Part shown: piece by piece, positions 25,662 through 34,577 of the stretch | Layout of the letters: every line of letters starts with the position of its first letter | Numbering within the stretch: the stretch's first letter is position 1 | Assembly (NCBI RefSeq): GCF_004117915.1 | Contig: NZ_RSTD01000001.1 | Coordinates: forward strand, 806,001-870,000 | From: Companilactobacillus metriopterae | GTDB lineage: Bacteria; Bacillota; Bacilli; Lactobacillales; Lactobacillaceae | DNA: 64,000 nt | Direction: 5' to 3' | Made by a program: the position numbers and the translations under genes | Notes under the pieces: model-generated | The model's input: only the letters and a program-made list of their open reading frames with translations | The model's database searches: none | Told to the model about the DNA's origin: nothing

Positions 25662-25697
25662 AAAAAATCACATCTAAAATTTTAGATGTGATTTTTT
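25662..25697. terminator. Bidirectional terminator
   Basis: AAAAAATCACATCTAAAA and its exact complement form a near loop-free palindrome between the convergent CYTH and FRG-domain genes. Confidence 0.88.
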
Positions 25698-26832
25698 ATT
25701 TTGTTTTTAATTTATAATACCCATCATTCTTAATGTAATTATCTTGTATATATTCAATATACTTATCAAAGTCAGGATACAAATTTTTTTCAAGATAGAA
25801 GTATTCTTTTAGCTTTCTGTTCAAATCATTATAAATTGTTTCAATAATTTCTTTTTCAAATTTTTTAATTATTTTCTTTTTTGATACCTCGAACGTTTGA
25901 ATATTATTTTTTATTAATTCATCTTTATTATCTCCCAAATTAGATCTCAAAGAGGATAACTCATTTTCATGCTGTTCGTCCAAAAATTTATAGAGATTTT
26001 CAAAATCATAAATTATAGTAACTCTTAGATTATCAATTTTTTCTATATCGATATCGGATTTTGATTTATACAAAAAATCATAATCAAAAAAAGCCCCTTT
26101 TTGTGCCTTAATTCTTAAATTTTCCTCATTTTTATTTACAGTCATAAAAAAATTTTTAGATATATGCTTTACTTTATCTATCTTAAACATATCCAAGGTA
26201 TAATTCTCAGCATTTTTAATATCCATAATCATAAATTCAAGTCCTATAAAAGGATTTTTGGTTATATCCAACAAGCTGGTCTTCATACCATAGTGTTGCA
26301 ACATTGCTAACTGTTCTGCACGTTTACTAGTTATTTCTTCGTTCTCATAATCGTATTCGTAATATTGAATTTTTTTTGGAAATTCTCTACTAATGTCTTT
26401 ATATACACTATCAAATTTTTGCAAAAACTTTTCCGATATATTTCCTCTAAATAAACCAGGGCGCAGAGGCCAATTATCAGATTGTCCTCTAAAATAATTG
26501 TAATTTCCCTCTCCTCTATCCACAACCAACTTCTGAAAAAGTTCTTTATATAAATAAAATATATTCCAACCTTTAGAATAATTATGGTTGATTTCTTTGT
26601 TTATTTTCTCTACTAGCTCTGATAAATCAATATTCTCTGGATTATCACTTTTTATTTTCAACTTCTCTATTTTATAATTTTTAAAATCTAAATCCATTTC
26701 TCCAGAAGTTTCATTATTGTAGTTGTAGATAATTTCTCTTTCAAAATCCGGAATGACAACTATATTAAGTTCACTTTTATTAAAAAGTTTATTGGATGAA
26801 TCAACATTTAAATCTTTATAAATTTCTTTCAT
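25696..26832 (-). CDS. FRG domain protein
   Basis: Protein of 378 aa. The FRG domain covers about residues 110-210: NYFRGQSDNWPLRPGLFRGN, then LAMLQHYGMKTSLLDITKNP, with FRGQ and the LQHYG / LLD core. Residues 280-378 form charged helices. FRG proteins are poorly understood and are often seen next to toxins or in phage-defence islands. It is coupled with an ImmA-type protease (two-base gap upstream), which suggests a two-gene module. Confidence 0.82.
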   Translation of the reverse strand: MKEIYKDLNVDSSNKLFNKSELNIVVIPDFEREIIYNYNNETSGEMDLDFKNYKIEKLKIKSDNPENIDLSELVEKINKEINHNYSKGWNIFYLYKELFQKLVVDRGEGNYNYFRGQSDNWPLRPGLFRGNISEKFLQKFDSVYKDISREFPKKIQYYEYDYENEEITSKRAEQLAMLQHYGMKTSLLDITKNPFIGLEFMIMDIKNAENYTLDMFKIDKVKHISKNFFMTVNKNEENLRIKAQKGAFFDYDFLYKSKSDIDIEKIDNLRVTIIYDFENLYKFLDEQHENELSSLRSNLGDNKDELIKNNIQTFEVSKKKIIKKFEKEIIETIYNDLNRKLKEYFYLEKNLYPDFDKYIEYIQDNYIKNDGYYKLKTK

Positions 26833-26834
26833 AA

Positions 26835-27404
26835 CTACTTTACAAATAATCCTAAGTTTAAAATTCTATATCTCATTGCTTCCACAGAAACATTGAATGA
26901 TTCAGCTAATTTTTTAACAATAAATTCAAAGTCTCCCTCAGTTAATTCATTTTCGTTCAAATTACTTTCTTTAATTGTCTTTTCAATTTCATCTAACAAT
27001 AATTTTTTAGGCATTATAAGTTTTGCAGCAAATTGATTTGCTACTGTTTCTTTATTTCTTCTCAAAATATCTATGTCAGACTTGCTCGCATTAGCCCTCA
27101 AAGAGATACCGGAATGTCCTAAAACAGCATGTCCTAATTCATGTGCATATGTAAAATGCTTCCTAGTAGAAGGTTTATTTTGTTTTAAAGTTATTTCTTT
27201 AATTTCATCGTCATACTTTCCGTCATCGTCATACTCATTAATATTTTCATTAGTATAATTAACATTAATTTGAAGAATATCAGAAATTTTATCCAAATTT
27301 ATATATGGTGGTTCTTCTAATACTTCAATTTGTTTAATTTCCTCTTTTTTTTGTCCAAACAAATCTATAAATTCTTTGGAATAAATATCTTCAAAAGTAA
27401 CCAT
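26835..27404 (-). CDS. ImmA/IrrE family metallopeptidase
   Basis: Protein of 189 aa with the zinc protease motif AHELGHAVLGH (about residue 92) and ANQFAAKLIMPK, the conserved downstream helix. The C-terminal helix-rich region ends SVEAMRYRILNLGL. Members cleave repressors to switch on phage, ICE or stress genes. Here it is first in a two-gene operon with the FRG protein and could control or activate it. Confidence 0.87.
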   Translation of the reverse strand: MVTFEDIYSKEFIDLFGQKKEEIKQIEVLEEPPYINLDKISDILQINVNYTNENINEYDDDGKYDDEIKEITLKQNKPSTRKHFTYAHELGHAVLGHSGISLRANASKSDIDILRRNKETVANQFAAKLIMPKKLLLDEIEKTIKESNLNENELTEGDFEFIVKKLAESFNVSVEAMRYRILNLGLFVK

Positions 27405-27432
27405 AATTAGCCTCCAATGTAATTCTTCTTAC

Positions 27433-27462
27433 ATTATAAACAAAAATACATAAAATAATCAA
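27433..27462 (-). promoter_or_regulatory. Promoter of the ImmA-FRG operon
   Basis: Minus strand TTGATT (27457-27462), 18 bases, TATAAT (27433-27438). Between it and the gene lies TGTAA-gaagaa-TTACA, a short inverted repeat that could be an operator. Confidence 0.65.
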
Positions 27463-27753
27463 AACTTGTGGTCACTTTAATACAAAAAATTGGAAGCATA
27501 AGGTGGAAAAAGCAGAACTCTTAAGACAAATTTAATTGCTTTTTAATATTTATTTTTGTCTAGAATAATAAAGCACTACCTAACTGTAATATTCATAGTT
27601 CAATGATGCAAACATTTATTTAATATTTTTACATTTAATATTACTTCTAATAACTAATATATTTGTAGTTCAGTAGGAAAATTTATTTTGTACTATCAAA
27701 TCAAAATAAATTTTTAATGAAGCAATAAAGGAAATAATAATTGAACTTTTAAA
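27463..27753. other. Gene-free AT-rich stretch
   Basis: No convincing gene, RNA gene or strong hairpin is seen between the ImmA promoter and the 3' end of the C39 peptidase gene. The sequence is very AT-rich. Confidence 0.6.
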
Positions 27754-28740
27754 TTAATAACTAATCGCACGATTACTTTGAGTTGCCCAATTTTTTATGA
27801 ACTCATTTATATCCATTTGTGCTGTTTGATTTGTCCAGCAATCATTATAGTAAATATACTGATTGTCATAACCTGTAATTACTAGTGCATGATATGGAAA
27901 TCCGTGCAAGGTATTCCATGTAACAACAGGTTTACCTATGCTAATTTGGTATTTAATAGCATTTATATCATAGCCTGTTAAATCTTTAGCAGATCCAGTG
28001 TAGTGTTCAACTAAGTTCATTAAAGCGTTTGGAAAGATTGTAATACCGGTACTATCCCAAGGTTGACCAATATAACCATAATTAGGATCACTACTACGTG
28101 GCATTTCACGAGCCAACTGCATTTTATCAACATTAACGCCTGCGTAATTAAGCATCATTGTTACAGCAGTAATTTCACAGCCGTTTGGTAGCTCAGGATT
28201 TTGATTAATCAAGGGAACTCCTGTTAGCCAATTATAGGAAGGAACATCAGTAGAGTTAGTTGATACAACAAATTTTTCGGGCAACCAGACATCGTTTCCA
28301 ACCTCGTACCACCAACCGTCACTTGCTTTCTGCTTCTCATTAACAATCCAACTTGTTCCAGTTGCTAGATTTGTGCCGTTATAGATAGCATTTTCTCCGT
28401 ATCCATTATATGAATGAACCTCTGCTCCGTGTTTATAAGCAACGGTGACAATTTCTGTACTTATTGTACTATCGGATTGTGTTTCAGCGGATTCTTGTAT
28501 TGCTTGTGTATCATTAGGTTGTGTGGAAACTGAATTAGTATTTGATAAATCATTATTTGAATTTACATTTGCTGATTCAGTATCATTACTTACTGAATTT
28601 TGAATATCATCTGTTTCAGTTTGTTGACTTACAGAAACGTCTGTATCTGTTGTGCTAGCATTAACCTGATTTACAGATGTTGCTAGTAAGATACCAGTAA
28701 GTGCAACAAATGAATATGATAAAATTCTATTTATTTTCAT
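27754..28740 (-). CDS. Secreted C39-family peptidase-like protein with SH3/SLAP-type domain
   Basis: Protein of 328 aa. The signal peptide (residues 1-29) ends NQVNA. A Ser/Thr/Asn/Asp-rich linker covers 30-100, a domain with HSYNGYGENAIYNGT and YEVGNDVWLPEKFV (about 108-165) is likely cell-wall binding, and a C39-like papain-fold peptidase covers 170-328 (catalytic Cys in NGCEITAVTMML, His in FPYHALVITGYD, Asn in YYNDCW). It probably acts on cell-wall peptides or proteins at the surface. The start has a weak AGAT-type ribosome binding site. Confidence 0.82.
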   Translation of the reverse strand: MKINRILSYSFVALTGILLATSVNQVNASTTDTDVSVSQQTETDDIQNSVSNDTESANVNSNNDLSNTNSVSTQPNDTQAIQESAETQSDSTISTEIVTVAYKHGAEVHSYNGYGENAIYNGTNLATGTSWIVNEKQKASDGWWYEVGNDVWLPEKFVVSTNSTDVPSYNWLTGVPLINQNPELPNGCEITAVTMMLNYAGVNVDKMQLAREMPRSSDPNYGYIGQPWDSTGITIFPNALMNLVEHYTGSAKDLTGYDINAIKYQISIGKPVVTWNTLHGFPYHALVITGYDNQYIYYNDCWTNQTAQMDINEFIKNWATQSNRAISY

Positions 28741-28868
28741 TAATTTATCTCCATATATTTATAAAATTCGATAATTATAATTTTAAACATTAAAGTTGTT
28801 TAATCAATAGACGATAACAAAAATATTTTATCAATAAAAAAAAGCTGACATCTGTCAACTCTTAAAAA

Positions 28869-29375
28869 TTATTTATTTATAATAAGAATCCCATCTTTAA
28901 TACTTGGCTTTACATAACCCTTAGCTGATACTTGGACCCTATTACCTATTAAACTACGATATTCAATACCATATATAAGCATATCACCTGATGTATAAAC
29001 TACTTCTCCTGTTTGCCAAACACTACCACTATCTATTATAGCGGTCCAAATTGTCACAAAATTTTGACTCTCTGCATATGTTTGATAACCAGTATTTTGA
29101 ATTAATGATCCTTTTGGATTCAATATTCTAATATCGTATATATCTACATAACCATCGTTACATACTCTATAAAATTGTCGAGTACTATTGTAAGCTTGAT
29201 CTCTCTCATGCCAAGTATATTCATAAGCAGGTACTCTTTCATCTTTTGTATATACAGTTGAAACATCAGAAGCTACATTCATATCCTCAGTAATTGAAGG
29301 TGCTAAGTTCTCATCTGTTCTATTAGACGCATCAATATTTAAAGCAGGAATAATAGATACAGCTGTCAAGGACAA
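28869..29375 (-). pseudogene. Secreted SLAP-like protein with damaged 5' end
   Basis: The reading frame gives a mature domain of about 130 aa (YTKDERVPAYEYTWHERDQA, YRVCNDGYVDIYDIRILNP, RVQVSAKGYV) resembling surface-layer-associated repeats. The first possible start is a TTG at 29375 (LSLTAVSIIPALNIDA), inside a signal-peptide-like hydrophobic run that continues upstream as WFFSLNNL. An in-frame TAA lies just before an A8 run at 29412. The shifted upstream frame reads DNLIGKHRVKKK, so one base too many in the A run would explain the break. No clean ATG is found. Real decay or sequencing error. Confidence 0.5.
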
Positions 29376-29560
29376 TAAGTTATTTAGAGAGAAAAACCAA
29401 GTTACTAATTCTTTTTTTTACCCTATGTTTACCTATTAGATTATCATCACTCTTAATTCTTAATAGAAATAGCTTTTTTAAATTATAAAAATTTTTGATG
29501 CCTCTATTAACGTAATCTTAAGCACATAACATTGTTATATAATTTTAATACGTTATTCTT

Positions 29561-31117
29561 ATGCTGTGTACTACAATAAGTCCGACAATACAAAAAAGTT
29601 TTACTTTAGGGAGTAAAATCATTAATAAAAAAATTGAGAGATTAACTTTTATAGCTGTCTTTATTTATTATGCAGTAATATCTGTTTTGATAATACCAAG
29701 TGCTGATGACTATTTTTGGTGGGGGTACAAGGGTCTATATTTATTAAGACATAACTTTTTTTCTACCAATATAATATATGATGGTAGTAGCAATGGTAGA
29801 TATCTAGGTAATTTATCTGAAATATTAATAATGCACAGTCCAATATTCGCAGTCTTATTTTATGCACTGGTAGTTACTTTAGTAATATGGTGTATATATG
29901 AATTAACAGGACGCAATGCAATATCATTAATAATGTCTATTTTGTTATTCTTTATATTACAAATAGGATATCTACAAAGTGTATTTTTGTGGTATGCAGG
30001 GTTTGTAAATTATCTTCCACCTATGGCATTGTTATTGCTTGATTGTTTACTATATAAGAGGTTTTTAAATGCTAAAATAAATAATATTTTAGCTTTATCT
30101 ATATCACTATTTGTCATATCTTTATGCGGTGGCTTGTTTGTAGAACATGTTACTTTATATCAATTACTAGTTGGTGTTTTGTTTGTTATTCTTATTTGGT
30201 ACTTGAATAACAAACAAAAATTTAGCAAGATATATTACCCCTCAATTGCCTTTCTTTTGGGTGCTATATTGTCGGCGTCTATAATGTTTTCCAATCCTTC
30301 TTATTATCATCATCAAGAGGTATATAGAAAAACTGGATTTACATTAATTGGTTCTATACATAACTATATTTATTTTACTCATTTTTGGATAGCAACGTTT
30401 AATTATCTAATAATAATAATTTTATGTATATCAATCGCTGTTTTAGCATTAAATAAAATTAATAGACGATGGTTAAAAATAAGTATGGTTACATCATCGA
30501 TTATATTCGTTGTCTATTACATATTCATAAATATTTATCTTACTAATTACTCAATCGACTTTCTATATGAAATTGTGGGGTTACCATTTAAAATTGGATT
30601 AATAGATTCTTTTGTGGGTTCTATGTTTTATATCTTTTTATTCGCATCAACAATAATTTTGTTTAGAAAACTTACAATAGATAATATCTATATATACTTT
30701 TATTTATTCAGTTCTGTAGCTTTATTCGTACCATTTATATTCATTTTAGCTCCAGTTTCTGCAAGGGAGTATTTCGGTGCATTTATTTTCTTATTCATGT
30801 TATGCATAATATATCTTAATAAGGCATTATCTTATTTAGATTTAACCGTCAAAAGTACTTTACAATATGTATTTAGCACTATAATAGTTTTTAGTAGTAT
30901 TTTGGTAATTGTTTTAATGTCAAAAAATGCACAAGCTAATATATCTAGAGTTGACAATCAAAAATTCTTATATGAATATGCCTTGTTAAAAAAGAGAGTT
31001 CCATATGAGAAGTATGTTTTTGTAAATGACGAACCAATATTACAAGCTCCTGAATATTACAGACATAGATTAAAATTTACATTCAAAGACTATATTTATA
31101 ATAATTATAGAGACTAA
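29561..31117 (+). CDS. DUF6056-like polytopic membrane protein
   Basis: Protein of 518 aa with about 11-12 membrane helices. An SADDYFWWG motif near residue 46, at the outside face after helix 1, is the acidic signature expected of GT-C-type glycosyltransferase-like proteins and DUF6056. The annotated ATG at 29561 lacks a ribosome binding site, while GGGAG lies at 29609 before an ATT codon, so the true start is uncertain. It may transfer sugars to envelope polymers. Confidence 0.65.
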   Translation: MLCTTISPTIQKSFTLGSKIINKKIERLTFIAVFIYYAVISVLIIPSADDYFWWGYKGLYLLRHNFFSTNIIYDGSSNGRYLGNLSEILIMHSPIFAVLFYALVVTLVIWCIYELTGRNAISLIMSILLFFILQIGYLQSVFLWYAGFVNYLPPMALLLLDCLLYKRFLNAKINNILALSISLFVISLCGGLFVEHVTLYQLLVGVLFVILIWYLNNKQKFSKIYYPSIAFLLGAILSASIMFSNPSYYHHQEVYRKTGFTLIGSIHNYIYFTHFWIATFNYLIIIILCISIAVLALNKINRRWLKISMVTSSIIFVVYYIFINIYLTNYSIDFLYEIVGLPFKIGLIDSFVGSMFYIFLFASTIILFRKLTIDNIYIYFYLFSSVALFVPFIFILAPVSAREYFGAFIFLFMLCIIYLNKALSYLDLTVKSTLQYVFSTIIVFSSILVIVLMSKNAQANISRVDNQKFLYEYALLKKRVPYEKYVFVNDEPILQAPEYYRHRLKFTFKDYIYNNYRD

Positions 31118-31152
31118 AAAGTCCAACCTATAAAGGGTTGGACTTTTTATTA
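31117..31152 (+). terminator. Terminator
   Basis: AAAAAGTCCAACC and GGTTGGACTTTTT stem directly after the stop at 31117. Confidence 0.88.
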
Positions 31153-31169
31153 GAACTTATTTCTTATTA

Positions 31170-31259
31170 AGGAGAATGTGGGATTCGAACCCACGCGCGA
31201 TTTGACTCACCTAACGGTTTTCTAGACCGTCCCCTTCAGCCGGACTTGGGTAATTCTCC
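31170..31259 (-). tRNA. tRNA-Ser, anticodon AGA
   Basis: Acceptor stem GGAGAAT / ATTCTCC, a class II long variable arm (TAGGTGAGTCAAATCGCGC) and T arm GTGGGTTCGAATCCCAC. The anticodon stem ACGGT / ACCGT encloses loop CTAGAAA, giving AGA. A34 in a serine tRNA is uncommon in bacteria and would need deamination to inosine to read several codons. Confidence 0.9.
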
Positions 31260-31309
31260 ATTGCAAAATTTATTATACACAATTAGTTTTAAATTTTACA
31301 ATTAAAATA

Positions 31310-31341
31310 AAAAAATACCTGCCATTAGACAGGTATTTTTT
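31310..31341 (-). terminator. Terminator of the YagU copy 2 gene
   Basis: AAAAATACCTG and CAGGTATTTTTT flank CCATTAGA directly at the 3' end of the gene at 31342. Confidence 0.82.
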
Positions 31342-31851
31342 CTATTTGTAAATTGGATCTGGTTCATGTGTTATTCTACTTCGAATGTCTCGCCTAAAGA
31401 TTTCAATTACCCATGCCCACACGATGTGACCTAGTGCTTCTGAGAAATGTTCTTGGAATGGTTGATTCCAGATAGCTGGAACTGTTCCAAATAATGGCAT
31501 TATGATTAAGTGGAATGCTATCCAAATAACTAATCCATAGACAGTACCTTGTCCCCAAGTAATTTTCGGAAATTTCTCGGCAAGAATACAATATAGTAAT
31601 GCAAAAGTTATTGAAAATCCAAAATGCATTATAAAACTTACCCATGGCATTTGTTGTCCTGAATAAGTATACGTTAGATGTGTAAAGTGTGATGGAAATC
31701 CAATTTGTTGTAGTAATTCTTGTGGTGGATTTGTTAAATTTCTAGCAATTGTACGTGGTGGCAATAATACTTCCCAACCAAGTTTAACAATTCCTGAAAT
31801 GATACCACCTAGAATACCTGCCGTAAAAACAGCGTACCATTTTCTGTTCAT
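31342..31851 (-). CDS. YagU/DUF1440 family membrane protein (copy 2)
   Basis: Protein of 169 aa, closely similar to the copy at 13104-13571 through almost its full length: GIISGIVKLGWEVLLPPRT, NPPQELLQQIGFP, HLTYTYSGQQMPWVS and HFSEALGHIVWAW. About four helices. The C-terminal tail RRDIRSRITHEPDP is extra. Two copies in 18 kb point to duplication with separate roles; the neighbours differ. Confidence 0.8.
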   Translation of the reverse strand: MNRKWYAVFTAGILGGIISGIVKLGWEVLLPPRTIARNLTNPPQELLQQIGFPSHFTHLTYTYSGQQMPWVSFIMHFGFSITFALLYCILAEKFPKITWGQGTVYGLVIWIAFHLIIMPLFGTVPAIWNQPFQEHFSEALGHIVWAWVIEIFRRDIRSRITHEPDPIYK

Positions 31852-31921
31852 AATAAACTCCCTATGTTAATAAATACAAAGATTATTTTACTATAATAGT
31901 GAAATAATTATCAATAGAAAA

Positions 31922-31955
31922 TAAAAAAGACATCCCATGTAAGGGATGTCTTTTA
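31922..31955 (-). terminator. Terminator of the SnoaL-like gene
   Basis: AAAAAGACATCCC and GGGATGTCTTTT stem at the 3' end of the gene at 31962. Confidence 0.82.
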
Positions 31956-31961
31956 CTACGA

Positions 31962-32345
31962 TTAAAACATTGAATTACCATTCTTTGAACTTTCTGGAAT
32001 CGTTTGAAGTACATCGAAATGTTCGACAATTTTACCATCTTCATCCAATCTAAAAATATCCATTCCTGCCCAATTGGCATCTCCTGGCCAAATTTGTTCA
32101 CAATGAAGAACTACATAGTTATCTTCAGCAATAACTTTATGAATTATAACTTTCTTGTCAGGATACTCTTTTGCCATTCTTTCAAAGTATTTAATGAATT
32201 CTTCCTTGCCATCTCCCACTTCTGGATTATGTTGTATATATGTATCTCCAACATATAAATCTACAGCTTCACGAGGTTTAGAATCATTGAACATCATTTT
32301 ATAAAAATTTTGAACATTTTCTTTATTTTTCTCTAGATTTGACAT
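31962..32345 (-). CDS. SnoaL-like / NTF2-fold protein
   Basis: Protein of 127 aa with the SnoaL-type pattern: NVQNFYKMMFN helix, YVGDTYIQHNPEVGDGKEEF (about 51-70), then strands ending AGMDIFRLDEDGKIVEHFDV. Members of this fold are cyclases, isomerases or binding proteins; the substrate is unknown. Single gene next to catalase, possibly stress-related. Confidence 0.78.
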   Translation of the reverse strand: MSNLEKNKENVQNFYKMMFNDSKPREAVDLYVGDTYIQHNPEVGDGKEEFIKYFERMAKEYPDKKVIIHKVIAEDNYVVLHCEQIWPGDANWAGMDIFRLDEDGKIVEHFDVLQTIPESSKNGNSMF

Positions 32346-32430
32346 AATTTACCATCCAATTATTAGTAATAACAATAAGAATCATACATTAGTGCTTTTT
32401 AAAAAACTATCAATAAGTTTATAACAAATA

Positions 32431-32459
32431 AAAAAGCTTCCATTAAGGAAGCTTTTTAC
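32431..32459 (-). terminator. Catalase gene terminator
   Basis: AAAAAGCTTCC and GGAAGCTTTTT flank ATTAA at the 3' end of the catalase gene. Confidence 0.85.
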
Positions 32460-33907
32460 TATTTAATATCATCTATATTCATATCTAACGCTTTAGCAAC
32501 TCTTGTTCCATAGTCAGGATCAGCGTCATAGAATTGTTTGATTTCTAATTTTTTAATTTCATCTGATTCTACTTGTCCTAGATTCATTTGAATTGTTTCA
32601 ATCAAACGATCTTTTTCTTCATCACTGAACAATCTGTATAAATCTCCAGCTTGCGTACTGTAATCAACATTATGGCTATAGTCTTGACTTCCAGCTTCAC
32701 CTGAAACTTCAAATGAATGTATATTTGCTTCTGGAACTTCTTTTGGACCATCAAAACCGTTTGGTTCATAGTTATCCTCAGACCCTTGATTATCAGATTT
32801 CATATAACCATCTCGTTCATAGTTATGAACCGGAACAACAGGTTTATTTGATGGTAAATCTTCAAAATTAACACCCAAACGGTATCTTTGAGTATCTTTA
32901 TATGAGAATAATCTACCTTGGAGTAATTTATCTGGTGATGGTTCAATTCCAGGAACCATATTTGCTGGAGAAAAGGCAGCTTCTTCGATATCTACAAAGT
33001 TATTAGTAGGATTTTCATCCAAAACAAACTTACCTACTTTTTGAAGAGGATAGTCTTTATGTGAAACTACCTTTGTTATATCAAAAATATCCCATTTATA
33101 TTTTAATCCTTCTTCATAAGGGATAATTTGAACATAGACGCTCCATGAAGGGAAATCGCCATTTTCAATTGAATCGTATAATTCGTTTTGAAGATAATCT
33201 GAATCTCTACCAGCTAACTCACCAGCAAGTTTATTTGAAATGTTGTGAACACCTTGATCTGAGATAAAGTGGTACTTAACCCAGAATTGTTCCCCTTCTT
33301 TATTAACCCATTTGAATGTATGAGATCCGTAACCATTCATTGTTCTATATGATGCCGGTAGACCTCTGTCACCCATTAGATATGTTACTTGATGTACTGA
33401 TTCTGGAGAATGTGACCAGAAGTCCCATTGTCTCTCTTGTGTTCTTTTATTTGATTTGGGATCACGCTTTTGTGAATGAATAAAGTCTGGAAATTTTAAA
33501 GGATCATTTACAAAGAATATTGGAGTATTGTTACCCACAATATCGTAATTACCCTCTTGAGTATAAAATTTAATTGAAAAACCACGAACATCTCTTGGTG
33601 TATCAGGATAACCTTTTTCACCAGCTACTTGAGAAAATCTAACCAAAACTGGTGTTTTTTTATCATTGCCATTGAAAACATCTGCTTTAGTGTATTTGCT
33701 CATATCATTTTCCAATAAGAAATATCCTTTGGCACCTGCACCTTTAGCATGCACAACTCTTTCTGGAATTCTCTCTCGATCAAAATGAGCAAGTTTTTCT
33801 AGTAGGTTGTAATCTTGAATTAAAACTGGTCCTCTAGCTCCTGCAGTTTGTGAATGTTGATTATCCGCCCAAGGTTGTCCTGTTTCTGTGGTTAATTTTT
33901 CTGCCAT
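32459..33907 (-). CDS. katA: Monofunctional heme catalase
   Basis: Protein of 482 aa starting MAEKLTTETGQPWADNQHSQ at 33907 after a TTGGAGG site. The active-site His is in ERVVHAKGAGAKGYF, the Asn in GNNTPIFFVND, and the proximal heme-ligand Tyr in RLFSYKDTQRYRLG. It breaks down hydrogen peroxide. Lactobacilli do not make heme, so activity depends on heme taken from the medium. Stands alone with a terminator; regulation not visible. Confidence 0.94.
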   Translation of the reverse strand: MAEKLTTETGQPWADNQHSQTAGARGPVLIQDYNLLEKLAHFDRERIPERVVHAKGAGAKGYFLLENDMSKYTKADVFNGNDKKTPVLVRFSQVAGEKGYPDTPRDVRGFSIKFYTQEGNYDIVGNNTPIFFVNDPLKFPDFIHSQKRDPKSNKRTQERQWDFWSHSPESVHQVTYLMGDRGLPASYRTMNGYGSHTFKWVNKEGEQFWVKYHFISDQGVHNISNKLAGELAGRDSDYLQNELYDSIENGDFPSWSVYVQIIPYEEGLKYKWDIFDITKVVSHKDYPLQKVGKFVLDENPTNNFVDIEEAAFSPANMVPGIEPSPDKLLQGRLFSYKDTQRYRLGVNFEDLPSNKPVVPVHNYERDGYMKSDNQGSEDNYEPNGFDGPKEVPEANIHSFEVSGEAGSQDYSHNVDYSTQAGDLYRLFSDEEKDRLIETIQMNLGQVESDEIKKLEIKQFYDADPDYGTRVAKALDMNIDDIK

Positions 33908-34041
33908 TCTATTTTCCTCCAATATCAAATTAAGTACTATTCCAATATAGTACTCTCAACGCTAACTGCAATTAATAAGCTCATGATTAGTTAGTAATTA
34001 TCTGATATACTTAAAGAAATATAAAAATATGGATTAATGCT

Positions 34042-34245
34042 ATGTGGTTTCTCTTTTTATTTTTTATTTCTGTTTGTCTAACAACCTTCTCTTTTCTTCA
34101 TACAAACGGAACTTTAGGTGCAAAAGACATGCGAAATACCTTGATATGGGGAACTTTAATGATTATCTTTACCGTTCTTTCTATATACTTTTTATACAAA
34201 TGGGAAGTACAAGTTTTACAAATTCAACCGATTAAACTAAAGTAA
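34042..34245 (+). CDS. Small membrane protein
   Basis: Protein of 67 aa with two predicted helices (residues 2-22 and 34-54) and a short tail. An overlapping frame of similar length starts two bases later, but this one has the better hydrophobic periodicity. The ribosome binding site is weak. Function unknown. It is followed by a gene whose 5' leader carries the shared AAAAGCTGAA motif. Confidence 0.5.
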   Translation: MWFLFLFFISVCLTTFSFLHTNGTLGAKDMRNTLIWGTLMIIFTVLSIYFLYKWEVQVLQIQPIKLK

Positions 34246-34246
34246 C

Positions 34247-34290
34247 GCCGTCCAAATACTGACGACTCAAAAAGCTGAATTTGAACAGGA
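34247..34290 (+). promoter_or_regulatory. Shared 5' leader motif, copy A
   Basis: Reads GTCCAAATACTGACGAC then TCAAAAAGCTGAAT and stops just before the AGGAG site of the gene at 34299. It shares the core TCCAAAT-GAC-AAAAGCTGAA with the leaders at 38896, 55406 and 55884. CGTC and GACG could pair. Position at the ribosome binding site suggests control of translation. Confidence 0.6.
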
Positions 34291-34298
34291 GAATTTCA

Positions 34299-34577
34299 AT
34301 GTTAAAATTAGCATCGAAATTTTTGATTTTAGGTTTTCTTTTAAAAATTAGTTTCTACGTTGCAATACTTTTTTGGATTAATCCGATAATTTTAGTGTTC
34401 GTACTTCCAATTGTATTTTTAATTTTGCTAGTTGGTTTACTAATATTTGTGTTCAATCGACCTATGTACAATAAAATTATAAATTCATTTAAAGTAATTC
34501 ATGAAAATATGAAAATTGCTTTTCTAAACTTCTTTAGAAAATTCAAATCAACAAAAAAAGACACTAATCTGGATTAG
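34299..34577 (+). CDS. Small membrane protein downstream of leader motif A
   Basis: Protein of 92 aa. The ATG at 34299 is chosen because AGGAG lies nine bases upstream; an upstream TTG in frame falls inside the leader motif. Two hydrophobic helices (about residues 7-28 and 31-54), then a basic tail (NFFRKFKSTKK). Converges with the GNAT gene and overlaps its 3' end. Function unknown. Confidence 0.6.
   Translation: MLKLASKFLILGFLLKISFYVAILFWINPIILVFVLPIVFLILLVGLLIFVFNRPMYNKIINSFKVIHENMKIAFLNFFRKFKSTKKDTNLD

Noticed and set aside
31403-31645. Second frame within the YagU copy 2 gene
   Set aside because: Overlaps the better-supported frame that matches the copy at 13104 throughout.
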